In this document: positions 44,854 to 53,265 of the stretch, piece after piece
Numbering within the stretch: the stretch's first letter is position 1
Layout of the letters: every line of letters begins with the position of its first letter
DNA from: DASCQC01 sp036012865
GTDB lineage: Bacteria > Pseudomonadota > Gammaproteobacteria > Comchoanobacterales > Comchoanobacteraceae
Direction: 5' to 3'
DNA length: 64,000 nt
Assembly: GCA_036012865.1 (NCBI GenBank)
Contig: DASCQC010000004.1
Span: 1 to 64,000, forward strand
Made by a program: the position numbers and the translations under genes
The notes under the pieces: model-generated
Database searches by the model: none
The model's input: the letters and a program-made list of their open reading frames with translations, nothing else
Told to the model about the DNA's origin: nothing

Positions 44854-44927
44854 GCGCCCGTAGCTCAACTGGATAGAGCATCGGCCTTCTAAGCCGAGGG
44901 TTGCAGGTTCGAGTCCTGCCGGGCGCG
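44854..44927 (+). tRNA. tRNA-Arg (anticodon TCT)
   Basis: Acceptor GCGCCCG / CGGGCGC, D-arm TAGCTCAACTGGATAGAGC, anticodon stem TCGGC / GCCGA with loop CTTCTAA, T-arm GCAGGTTCGAGTCCTGC, discriminator G. It begins two bases after tRNA-Pro, so the two are processed from one transcript. Confidence 0.95.
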
Positions 44928-44971
44928 TTGTTACGTGTATGAGTGATAGGTTATCTTCGTTTTGAGGGGCT

Positions 44972-46840
44972 TCAGGTCCTGCGACTGATTGGGGGTAGAG
45001 AGGGTTTTGCTTTTATTGGGTCTTCTTCTTTCTGACTGCCCATCAATTTGGCTTTTGTAATGAGCCTTCTTCTGTTGTCATTATAATCTTTCGAAAATTT
45101 TAATTCAGTTCCTGACGGGTTTCCTAAGGATAACTGCCTGGCTTCAAGTGAGATGATTTGACTGTCTTCTAAACGATGTTTAAGGTATTTTTTGGTGCCC
45201 CCTGCAGCTGATATTTCCCGGGTGAGGTTGTTTTTGTAGCTGTCAACATAGTCCCTGTAAACAGTGCTCATGATTTCTGTGTTGTTGAGTAGTTTTGTTA
45301 GTTCGTTAGGGTCTTGTTTTTCAAGTGTTTCATCTAATGTTTCTATGTTGATTTTACTGAGTTTTTGCAAAACAGGTATTTGACGTCGTAAGAAGGTAAT
45401 TAAAAAGTTGGATCGTGCTGTTTTATATTTGAATGCATAGCTTTTAAGCAGTTCTATTTTTAATTCTTTAGGCAATTTTTGGTACCTTTCTTGGTTAATT
45501 TTATAGCCTAATTGATCATCTTCTTTATAGATGCCTTGGGCGATTAATATATCATTGATACTGATGTCTTCTAAATCTGTTATTAAGTATTTCTCTTTCA
45601 ATGCTTCTATATTCGTCAACAATTCTATTGTATCAAAGAAATGTTGCATTTTTCGGCAAAATAAAGAAACTTCTATGGCGTCAGGACGATTTTCTGATTG
45701 AATGGATGCCATGCGACTTAAAAATAACTCAATGGTTTTGCTCATAACTTCTTTGCTAAGTTCACGATGCCCTAGGGATTTGGGTAGTTCGGTTAGGTGA
45801 TAATCTCCCTTGATGTTTAGGCCAAGGCTATTATTGCTTGCATCGGCAAGCTCGACGAGCCTAAGACCTTTTCGCTTTTCTGATGGGTTTTCAATCCCTA
45901 AAAAACTTGCATAAACGGCCGCCAGAGGAAAAATATCGCTTTTACTGTGGGTTTCTCCTTCGGTTAAAGTTTCTGGGGCCATGTAGTGGAGGGTTCCTAG
46001 TCGTTGGTTGGTTGTTCCGACGCGACTTGCAGACCCATAATCAACAAAGTGAGCAGAGTAGGTTGTATCATCGAATATAATGTTATCCGGTTTAATATCT
46101 CCGTGTGAGTATAGGGAGCTTTCATCGTTTAATTTGTTGCTTAAACTCACTAGCTGATCGGCAAGTTCTGCCATGATTTTCCATTTTAAACTGCATGCTA
46201 GTTGTTGCCGTTCTTGTTTTATGTTGGGAGAGTTTGCGGACTGCTGAGTAAACATGGGTTTGCTTCGAAAATGAGGCATGATTGAAATAAGTGTGCTATA
46301 TCCATCATAAGCAACTCCATAAAGGCCTTTTTTTCCGGATGTTTTTTGCAATAATTGATTTTCCTGTTGAGCAGATTTAATGGTTTCTTGGAGTGTTGAT
46401 TGATGCTTATTTATTTCATCCATATCATCTTCTGGAGAATCTATTTTGATGGTTAATATTTTAAGTTTTCTTTTTGGGTTAATGGGAGGGTTTTCTTTTG
46501 ATGTTGGAGGGAATGTGATGCTTTTGAGTGTTAATGGGGGTAGGAGATCCTTGGGTTTTGGAGGAGATGGGAACGCTTGAGTTCTTAGCTGGGATAGGTT
46601 GGTTTTTTGGGGAATGGCTGGTAATGTGATTGTCTGAATTTTGACGGCTATGTTGTCATCATAATTGATGTTTTCTGCCCTTCCATCTTGCCAAGAGCAT
46701 TGAACCATTTCTATGACTTTACCATGAGATCCTTTCCCCAAAACTTTACTCTCAATATAAGTTTTACCATTTACTTCAATGACAAGGTTTTTAGCTATTT
46801 CTGTTTTGATGAAATTAATTTGGTTTTCTGGTTTTGCCAT
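44972..46840 (-). CDS. Eukaryotic-type serine/threonine protein kinase
   Basis: 622 residues with AAGGA upstream. Kinase motifs in order: glycine loop LGKGSHGKV (34-42), IAVKIQ with Lys67, SHGDIKPDNIIF (245-256; Asp248 catalytic, HGD in place of HRD), FVDYGSASR (Asp267, VDYG for DFG) and LHYMAPETL (285-293). Between Lys67 and the rest of the N-lobe is an insertion of about 80 residues rich in Pro, Lys and Ser. No PASTA repeats, signal peptide or TM segment is present, unlike bacterial housekeeping PknB kinases. Soluble kinases of this kind are known as injected effectors (Legionella LegK proteins). The C-terminal 250 residues are charged and helical, of unknown role. Confidence 0.85.
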   Translation of the reverse strand: MAKPENQINFIKTEIAKNLVIEVNGKTYIESKVLGKGSHGKVIEMVQCSWQDGRAENINYDDNIAVKIQTITLPAIPQKTNLSQLRTQAFPSPPKPKDLLPPLTLKSITFPPTSKENPPINPKRKLKILTIKIDSPEDDMDEINKHQSTLQETIKSAQQENQLLQKTSGKKGLYGVAYDGYSTLISIMPHFRSKPMFTQQSANSPNIKQERQQLACSLKWKIMAELADQLVSLSNKLNDESSLYSHGDIKPDNIIFDDTTYSAHFVDYGSASRVGTTNQRLGTLHYMAPETLTEGETHSKSDIFPLAAVYASFLGIENPSEKRKGLRLVELADASNNSLGLNIKGDYHLTELPKSLGHRELSKEVMSKTIELFLSRMASIQSENRPDAIEVSLFCRKMQHFFDTIELLTNIEALKEKYLITDLEDISINDILIAQGIYKEDDQLGYKINQERYQKLPKELKIELLKSYAFKYKTARSNFLITFLRRQIPVLQKLSKINIETLDETLEKQDPNELTKLLNNTEIMSTVYRDYVDSYKNNLTREISAAGGTKKYLKHRLEDSQIISLEARQLSLGNPSGTELKFSKDYNDNRRRLITKAKLMGSQKEEDPIKAKPSLPPISRRT

Positions 46841-47025
46841 ATAAATCCTTATTCTTCTTGAGTAATTATAGTCAAAAAATAGATATTTTGTTGAAAAACA
46901 AGTTATGTCATAATTACATTGATGGTTTGGGTGTTGTTTTCTTGTTTGTAGGATTGCTAATGGAATAAGTTTTCGTTAGAATGGCAGTGTTTTATTACCT
47001 TTAACTCTTGAGGTGATCTTAGCAT

Positions 47026-47099
47026 GGCGAACGTAGCTCAGTTGGTAGAGCTCCTGATTGTGGTTCAGGCGGTCGTGGGTTCGAAACCCATCGTTCGCC
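47026..47099 (+). tRNA. tRNA-His (anticodon GTG)
   Basis: Acceptor GCGAACG / CGTTCGC with the extra G(-1) at 47026 facing C73, the identity mark of tRNA-His. Anticodon stem CCTGA / TCAGG with loop TTGTGGT; T-arm GTGGGTTCGAAACCCAT. CCA is not encoded. Confidence 0.95.
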
Positions 47100-47119
47100 C
47101 ATTTCTTGAATAGGCTTGA

Positions 47120-48328
47120 TTGATGTACATAAGACTTATCATCGTGTTGATCATGACATTGCCTGCTTTTTCTTTTGCAGCAAATGGGCACCCTTCTTCA
47201 CAGGTCATTGTCAACTGGTCTTTAAAAAAATCTGTACCCAAGCGCTTGAGCTCTAAAAAAGTTGAGCAAGATATCAATTTTTTGATCCATGTGCTAGACA
47301 GGGCGTATGTGGGCAAACAATACTTGCCATCTGGAAATTATTATTCTTTACTGTCAAGGCTTTCAGCAATCAAAGGCGAGGATTCTAGAGAGCATTTAAA
47401 AGATACTATTGATGAGGTCTTTTTGACCGTTCCTGATGGACACTTAAAGGCAATGACCTATGCTTCATCAAAAAAACGTGCTGAGAAATATCGCCTGATA
47501 CAGCACAAGAAGACATCTAATATTAAGCACTGGAATATAAAGTCTTACTCCAGGAGGGGGCAGAAGGTTTTATATGTTACGATTAAGTTGTTTCCAGATG
47601 CGAAATCAAAAGCTTGGAAAAGCCTTCTTGCTAAGTTAGCGGTGATGTTGCCGCAGACAAATATTGTCATCATGGATTTAAGAGATAGTCCTGGGGGCAA
47701 TTCTTTAGCCTCTCAAAAATTGGTGGAAGCGTTGACGGGGCGTAAGGGTAAAAGTGCGATTGTTAAGGAAGTGCATGTTCAATCTCCATGGGCGCTTGGA
47801 ATTATGATTAATTTATTGACTCACAATGCATGGAATTTAAAGTTATCCAAAAAGCCTGTATCAAATTATTTAAAGGAGCACATTTCCCAAGCTAAACAAC
47901 TTTATCAAGAAAGTATGCGGACGAGCTTGGTTCAACCCTGGGGGGTGATTGAGGATTCGGTTCATATGCGCTCTAAGTTGACAGTTGCTCCGAAAGCTTT
48001 TCAGGGGCCTATTGCTGTTCTGCAGGGTCCGTTATGTCGTTCGGCTTGTGAGCTTTTTGTAAAAACTATGGGGATGTTTCCTAATACGATTAGTTTGGGG
48101 CAACCTACATCGGGTATATTGCACTTTGGAAATGCAGGGCCTATTCTTTTACCTAACAGTAAGATTATGGTTATGGTGCCTACGGTGTATTTAGAGCTAT
48201 ATGATCGAGAGTTTGTTGAAGGCAGGGGTGTTAAACCTGGTATTACTTTGCCAGTTAATAAAGATGCTTATCAATATGTTCTGCATAGATTAGAGTGGTT
48301 GAGGGCTAAGTTTAGTCAAGTGACGTAG
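47120..48328 (+). CDS. S41 family peptidase, secreted
   Basis: 402 residues with a signal peptide (LIIVLIMTLPAFSFAA, cleavage near residue 21). The S41 core is visible: VIMDLRDSPGGNSLASQ, then the candidate nucleophile Ser in PLCRSACELFV, and LGQPTSGILHFGNAG in the place of the usual Thr/Gly stretch. No PDZ domain of the CtpA/Prc kind is recognisable, so it is closer to the smaller tail-specific-protease-like S41 proteins seen in Legionella and relatives. Periplasmic or secreted; substrate unknown. It starts 21 bases after tRNA-His and ends 17 bases inside the convergent acyltransferase gene. Confidence 0.8.
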   Translation: MMYIRLIIVLIMTLPAFSFAANGHPSSQVIVNWSLKKSVPKRLSSKKVEQDINFLIHVLDRAYVGKQYLPSGNYYSLLSRLSAIKGEDSREHLKDTIDEVFLTVPDGHLKAMTYASSKKRAEKYRLIQHKKTSNIKHWNIKSYSRRGQKVLYVTIKLFPDAKSKAWKSLLAKLAVMLPQTNIVIMDLRDSPGGNSLASQKLVEALTGRKGKSAIVKEVHVQSPWALGIMINLLTHNAWNLKLSKKPVSNYLKEHISQAKQLYQESMRTSLVQPWGVIEDSVHMRSKLTVAPKAFQGPIAVLQGPLCRSACELFVKTMGMFPNTISLGQPTSGILHFGNAGPILLPNSKIMVMVPTVYLELYDREFVEGRGVKPGITLPVNKDAYQYVLHRLEWLRAKFSQVT

Positions 48329-48980
48329 AGGCTTGTTTTTGTTGGAAGAGGGCCATTGCTTCTTGGCTACATTGTTCCAGTGCTTTTTGAAGGGTTTCAT
48401 CGGATAGATTGTTGATGGGTTCTCCATAGTAAATGAGGATATAGGTAAAGGGTTTTGGGATAATATGTGAGTCCCATGTGGGTAATCGCCATGATTTTTT
48501 TACTATAGAGCACGTTGGGATGACCGGAACATTGAGTGCCTTGGTTAGAGCTCCGAGACCTGCCTGGATTTTTCTTGCAGGCCCAAGAGGGCCGTCAGGG
48601 GTAATAACAAGTCTTATGTTTTTGGCAGATTTTTTTAATGCTAAGAGGTTGCGGATAGACCTTAATTTGTGGTGTCTTGCAGACCCCCTGATAAATGTTT
48701 TATAGCCAAAGTATTTTAAGTAGGTGCATAAAGCATCTCCATCTTTACTGGAGCTGATTAAAGCTTGGTCTACCTGCTTTAGATCAGCAATTGCACATGA
48801 GAGGATATGTTCATGCCAACCAATCATGATAAGTTCTTTGGGTAGTTTTCCATCAATGCTTGAGTGCGTTAGGTGGTCTATTTTACAAGTATAGCGATGA
48901 AGATGAGATAATAAAGCTACTGTTTTTATTAAACAATTGAAGGCTGCTTTTTTGATATAGTTAAGTAATTTAGCTGTCAT
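48312..48980 (-). CDS. DUF374 / lysophospholipid-acyltransferase-like protein
   Basis: 222 residues from the ATG at 48980; the frame is open 138 bases further, but the upstream residues do not fit and overlap another ORF. DUF374 marks: MIGWHEHIL (HxxxxD-like acyltransferase position), ISSSKDGDAL, VITPDGPLGPARKI and PVIPTCSI. Proteins of this family resemble LpxL-type acyltransferases and are thought to modify lipid A or phospholipids at the inner membrane. The ATG overlaps the stop region of the small ORF upstream (ATACCATGACAGCTAA), indicating coupled translation. Confidence 0.8.
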   Translation of the reverse strand: MTAKLLNYIKKAAFNCLIKTVALLSHLHRYTCKIDHLTHSSIDGKLPKELIMIGWHEHILSCAIADLKQVDQALISSSKDGDALCTYLKYFGYKTFIRGSARHHKLRSIRNLLALKKSAKNIRLVITPDGPLGPARKIQAGLGALTKALNVPVIPTCSIVKKSWRLPTWDSHIIPKPFTYILIYYGEPINNLSDETLQKALEQCSQEAMALFQQKQASTSLD

Positions 48981-49233
48981 GGTATTCGAGCGAGATAAGT
49001 TTGAGTTTGCGCTGTCTATTGTAATGTAATACATACCCGCGTGCAATGATTTCATCGCCGGTATGAAACTTCTGCTTGGATTGGACGCCTGATGTCCATT
49101 GGCAGTGTAAAAGATCATGTGAGCTTAAGTTACTTCGACTGGTTATGCAGTTTTCTTTTGAGCCCATTAAAACGATAAGTTTTTCTGTGGTTTTAGCAAT
49201 GATCATGCCTTGTATTTTAAATAGTACACCCAT
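48970..49233 (-). CDS. Small hypothetical protein coupled to the DUF374 gene
   Basis: 87 residues with a strong AAGGGAG site eight bases before the ATG. The stop lies 10 bases inside the following acyltransferase gene, in the classic overlap of coupled genes. The protein looks like a small beta-rich domain (FKIQGMIIAKTTEKLIVLMG..., TGDEIIARGYVLHYNRQRKL), possibly OB-like. No family recognised. Confidence 0.6.
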   Translation of the reverse strand: MGVLFKIQGMIIAKTTEKLIVLMGSKENCITSRSNLSSHDLLHCQWTSGVQSKQKFHTGDEIIARGYVLHYNRQRKLKLISLEYHDS

Positions 49234-49914
49234 GTTTGTCTCCCTTCAGTCATACCCTTAGAGTACATAGTGAGAACATAGATTGCAAGCACGAATGATG
49301 AAAGATACCATTTTTTCAAGAAAAACAGAGGTTAGAGTTCGTTGGTTATGGAGCTATTCTGCTTGTATTAATAACTGTCAATAGTTTGACCATTCGTGAC
49401 CATTTCTACAACCCTCTGTTATTAAGTAGATTCTTCAGCACCTGTGCGTTTTCTCACGTTTGAAAGAACCGTTGCGTTAGTTGATTTATTTGCGGCAGTT
49501 AGTGTGTCTGTAACATCATTTTGATGAGGACGAACCTTTGTGTTAATGCAAGGACATGTTGATTGGTTATTTAATCAATGCCTTTGGTTTGTTCAGCATA
49601 AGGCAGGTTTATTACAGGGGTAAAATGTTATTTGAATAACTGAGTGTATGTTTCTTCATGGGGGATTGATAAACGTTTGTCAAATTTTTTGTTTTGAAGA
49701 AACGGAGATTAGAGGTGGGGAGTGTTTTTAATAAAATAGATGGTTTAATTATTAATTTTTATTAATTTTTTTGTTTTAAAAGGGTTTTGATTCGAAGGGG
49801 TTTCTATAAATGTCTGATTTTATACAGATTGAATGATTGTTGAGTGGAATATTATTGCCATTTAGTATTGACGAATGGATCTCGAATTGATAGCCTCTAC
49901 TGATTATTATATTT
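49234..49914. other. Long intergenic region before tRNA-Leu
   Basis: About 680 bases between the small ORF (minus strand) and tRNA-Leu. No open frame with a ribosome site, no tRNA and no strong hairpin with T run was found. A TTGACG - 17 bases - TAGCCT pair at 49868-49896 could be the tRNA-Leu promoter. The rest may hold relics or an unrecognised small RNA. Confidence 0.4.
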
Positions 49915-49996
<82 letters not shown>

Positions 49997-50020
49997 TTGA
50001 ATTTAATGGATAGGTGAAAT

Positions 50021-51325
50021 ATGACAACCCATGTAAAAGATAGTTTGCCCATGAAGGTTAATGTTGACCAAAAGGGCTTAGAATGTAGCGTTAATGTAAA
50101 AATTGCGGCAGATTTTGTGGATCAACAATTTAACAGTAAGGTTAATCAATTAACTCAAACAAGGCGCCATGGTTTTCGCCCTGGTAAAGTTCCTGCAAGT
50201 ATTATTATTGAAAGTTATCGCCCTGAGATCCTTCAGGAGATTACAGTAGATTTGACTCAGAAATCTTTTGAGCAGGCACTCAAGCAGCACGATTTGGACA
50301 TGGCTGATCAGCCAGATATGGATATTAAGCCAGTTGATTTGGGTTCCGGTTTGACTTACACGGCTAAGTTTGAGTGTTTGCCGAAAGTAGAGTTAAAGGA
50401 TCTGAGTGACATAAAGTTGATTAACCCTGTCAGTGAGGTTTCGGATAAAGAGGTTAAAGAGGCTTATAAGGAAGCCATTGATAAACACCCTGACTGGAAG
50501 AAAGTTGATCGAGCTGCCAAGAAAGGTGATCAGGTAACCATTGATTTTGATGGTAAGGTAGGCGGAGAATCTTTTGAAGGAGGTTCAGCAAAGGGGCATT
50601 CTTTTAGGTTGGGTCATAAACAAATGTTGGATGATTTTGAAGCTCCTTTGGTCGGCAAGAAGAAAGGAGATAAAGTCAAAGCAAAAGTCACTTTTCCTGA
50701 GGATTATCACGCAGAAGATATGCGTGGTAAAAAGGCTGTCTTTGAGATTAGTTTGTCAGGCGTTGAAGAGGCGAAAGCACCTAAAATCAATCAAGATCTT
50801 TTTAAGAAAATGGGTTCTCAAGCAGAGACTGAAGAAGATTATTGCCAAGAATTACGAGGGGTTAAAGAGAAGGAGCTTAGGTATCAGTTACAAAGGCTTA
50901 GAAAGCATTATGCAGAAGAGGCTTTAAACAAAGCACACCAATTTGATTTGCCCAAATCCATGTGTGAAAGTGAAGAGACAAGGTTGAAAAAGCTGCCTGA
51001 AGCTAAAGATTATGATGCAAAGAAATTACAATCAAAATCCAGCGACAATGTTAAAATTTCTCTAATATTTAAGGCTATTGTTAACAAGTATAACATTGTG
51101 TTAGATCAAGCTCGCTTTGATGGGTATTTGAGAGACTTGGCTGTCAGTTATCTTGACGTGGATATGTTTGTCAATTGGTATAAAGAGGATAAAGGGAGAG
51201 TTCAACATGCACAGGCAGCTGTCATGGAGGCTCAAATTATAGACAAAGTTTTTGAAGCAGCTAAACTTAAGGAGAGTAAACTTACGGTTGAGAAGCTTGA
51301 GAAGCTACTAGATTCATTGGAGTAA
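50021..51325 (+). CDS. tig: Trigger factor
   Basis: 434 residues; ATG at 50021 has AGGTG upstream, though the family usually starts at MKVNVD (50051). The three domains are present: the ribosome-binding tail with GFRPGKVPASIIIESY; the FKBP-type prolyl isomerase domain (about 155-245, GDQVTIDFDGKVGGESFEGG); and the helical C-terminal cradle. It binds nascent chains at the ribosome exit. First gene of tig-clpP-clpX-lon. Confidence 0.96.
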   Translation: MTTHVKDSLPMKVNVDQKGLECSVNVKIAADFVDQQFNSKVNQLTQTRRHGFRPGKVPASIIIESYRPEILQEITVDLTQKSFEQALKQHDLDMADQPDMDIKPVDLGSGLTYTAKFECLPKVELKDLSDIKLINPVSEVSDKEVKEAYKEAIDKHPDWKKVDRAAKKGDQVTIDFDGKVGGESFEGGSAKGHSFRLGHKQMLDDFEAPLVGKKKGDKVKAKVTFPEDYHAEDMRGKKAVFEISLSGVEEAKAPKINQDLFKKMGSQAETEEDYCQELRGVKEKELRYQLQRLRKHYAEEALNKAHQFDLPKSMCESEETRLKKLPEAKDYDAKKLQSKSSDNVKISLIFKAIVNKYNIVLDQARFDGYLRDLAVSYLDVDMFVNWYKEDKGRVQHAQAAVMEAQIIDKVFEAAKLKESKLTVEKLEKLLDSLE

Positions 51326-51330
51326 ATAAT

Positions 51331-51936
51331 ATGGATGATATTCGTCAAACATTGGTGCCTATGGTAATAGAGAGCTCTTCTCGAGGAGAGAGGGCTTATG
51401 ATATTTATTCAAGACTGCTAAAAGAAAGGATTATATTTTTAGTGGGACCTATTGAAGAGCATATGGCCAACTTAATTGTTGCTCAACTATTGTTTTTAGA
51501 GTCAGAAGATCCGTCCAAAGAAATTTCATTGTATATCAACTCTCCGGGAGGAGTGGTTTCAGCCGGTATGGCGATTTATGATACCATGCAATTTATCAAG
51601 CCAGACGTTGTCACTTTGTGCATTGGGCAGGCAGCGAGTGCAGCAGCTTTGCTTTTGTGTTCAGGGGCTTCTAACAAGCGATTTGCTTTGCCGCATGCAA
51701 CCGTGATGATTCATCAGGTTTTAGGGGGGTATCAAGGGCAGGCATCTGACATTGAAATTCATGCCAAAGAAACCATGCGTATTCGTGATATTACCAACAA
51801 AGTTATTTCTCATCATTCCGGGCACCCTATCGAAAAGATCATGACGGATACAAACCGAGATAACTTTATGTCCGCTAAGCAGGCGAAGTCCTACGGACTA
51901 ATTGATAAGATTATTAATCATCGAGATGATGTCTAA
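51331..51936 (+). CDS. clpP: ATP-dependent Clp protease proteolytic subunit
   Basis: 201 residues. The catalytic triad is visible: Ser in CIGQAASAAALLL, His in LPHATVMIHQV and Asp in MTDTNRDNFMSA. It forms the double heptamer that degrades substrates fed by ClpX. It begins five bases after tig and precedes clpX. Confidence 0.97.
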   Translation: MDDIRQTLVPMVIESSSRGERAYDIYSRLLKERIIFLVGPIEEHMANLIVAQLLFLESEDPSKEISLYINSPGGVVSAGMAIYDTMQFIKPDVVTLCIGQAASAAALLLCSGASNKRFALPHATVMIHQVLGGYQGQASDIEIHAKETMRIRDITNKVISHHSGHPIEKIMTDTNRDNFMSAKQAKSYGLIDKIINHRDDV

Positions 51937-51998
51937 TAGTTGCTTTTTTGTGGTTTTTTTAGTAAAGTAATGGAAATAATTTATCAAAAGAGGTGTGA

Positions 51999-53249
51999 GT
52001 GACTAGTTCTACCGTTCATCATCGTTGTTCGTTTTGTGGTAAATCTCAGGATGAGGTTAAAAAGCTGATCGCAGGTCCAAGTGTATATATTTGTAACGAA
52101 TGTGTTGATTTGTGCCAAGATATCCTTGTCAAGGAGAAAACTACAGACTTAGCCAAATCTAGTTTGGATAGTGAGGCTTTGCCAAAACCAAAAGAAATTA
52201 AAGCCTGGCTGGATGAATATGTTATTGGCCAAATGGATGCTAAAAAGTCTTTAGCCGTAGCTGTGTATAATCATTACAAGCGATTGAGCATGAAAAAAGA
52301 CGGTGCGGAAGTCGTTAAAAGCAATATCTTGATGATTGGTCCTACGGGTTGCGGTAAGACCTTGTTAGCACAATCTCTGGCGAAGATGCTTAAGGTTCCT
52401 TTTGCTATTGTGGATGCCACAACATTAACCGAAGCGGGTTATGTGGGTGAGGATGTTGAGAGTATCATTCAGAAATTATTGCAAAACTGTGAATATAAAG
52501 TAGATGAGGCAGAAAGAGGCATTGTATACATCGATGAAATAGATAAAATTACTCGAAAAAGTGATAGTCCATCCATTACCAGAGATGTTTCGGGTGAAGG
52601 TGTTCAGCAAGCTTTATTAAAATTAATTGAGGGGACAACTGTTGCCGTTCCTCCGCAAGGAGGGCGTAAGCATCCTCAGCAAGAATCCATTCAAGTGGAT
52701 ACTCGCAATATTTTATTCATATGTGCAGGAGCTTTTTCAGGTCTGGATAAAGTAATTTCTTCTCGTACGTCTAAAGGGGGTATAGGTTTTTCAGCAACCA
52801 TCAAGGAGGTTTCTGAAAATCCCCTGGTGAGCAATATGTTGCATCAAGTAGAACCTCAGGACCTTAATCGTTATGGGATCATTCCGGAATTTATTGGAAG
52901 GTTACCGGTGATTGCTATTTTAGATGCTTTGGATGCAGGTATTTTGGTTCGTATTATGACAGTTCCTAAAAACGCTTTGGTTAAACAATATCAGAAGTTG
53001 TTTGATTCTGAGAATGTAGAGCTTGAATTCACTAAAGATGCTCTGCAGGAAATCGCTGATCGTGCAATGGCTTTGGGAACAGGTGCGAGAGGGTTGAGGT
53101 CTTTAACTGAAAAGATTTTAATGAATACAATGTTTCAAATGCCATCCATGAAAAATCTAAAAAAAGTTATTATTGATCGAAAAGTTGTTTTACATAAATC
53201 TGAACCTTTAATGGTATTTCATCAGTCTCGTAAGAGAAGTGGTTCTTAA
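51999..53249 (+). CDS. clpX: ATP-dependent Clp protease ATP-binding subunit ClpX
   Basis: 416 residues from a GTG start with AGAGGTG upstream. An N-terminal zinc-binding domain with four Cys (CSFCGKSQDE ... CNECVDLC), then an AAA+ domain with Walker A MIGPTGCGKT and Walker B VYIDEIDKI. The pore region is near TLTEAGYVGEDVE. It unfolds substrates for ClpP. Confidence 0.97.
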   Translation: MTSSTVHHRCSFCGKSQDEVKKLIAGPSVYICNECVDLCQDILVKEKTTDLAKSSLDSEALPKPKEIKAWLDEYVIGQMDAKKSLAVAVYNHYKRLSMKKDGAEVVKSNILMIGPTGCGKTLLAQSLAKMLKVPFAIVDATTLTEAGYVGEDVESIIQKLLQNCEYKVDEAERGIVYIDEIDKITRKSDSPSITRDVSGEGVQQALLKLIEGTTVAVPPQGGRKHPQQESIQVDTRNILFICAGAFSGLDKVISSRTSKGGIGFSATIKEVSENPLVSNMLHQVEPQDLNRYGIIPEFIGRLPVIAILDALDAGILVRIMTVPKNALVKQYQKLFDSENVELEFTKDALQEIADRAMALGTGARGLRSLTEKILMNTMFQMPSMKNLKKVIIDRKVVLHKSEPLMVFHQSRKRSGS

Positions 53250-53265
53250 CGGAGCTTGTAAACTT

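Noticed and set aside
44636..44881. 81-codon minus-strand open frame
   Set aside because: It runs antisense through tRNA-Pro; the cysteine- and arginine-rich text is the reverse of the tRNA.
46976..47316. Two minus-strand open frames near tRNA-His
   Set aside because: They cover tRNA-His and the start of the S41 protease gene; the residues are reverse-strand shadows of these.
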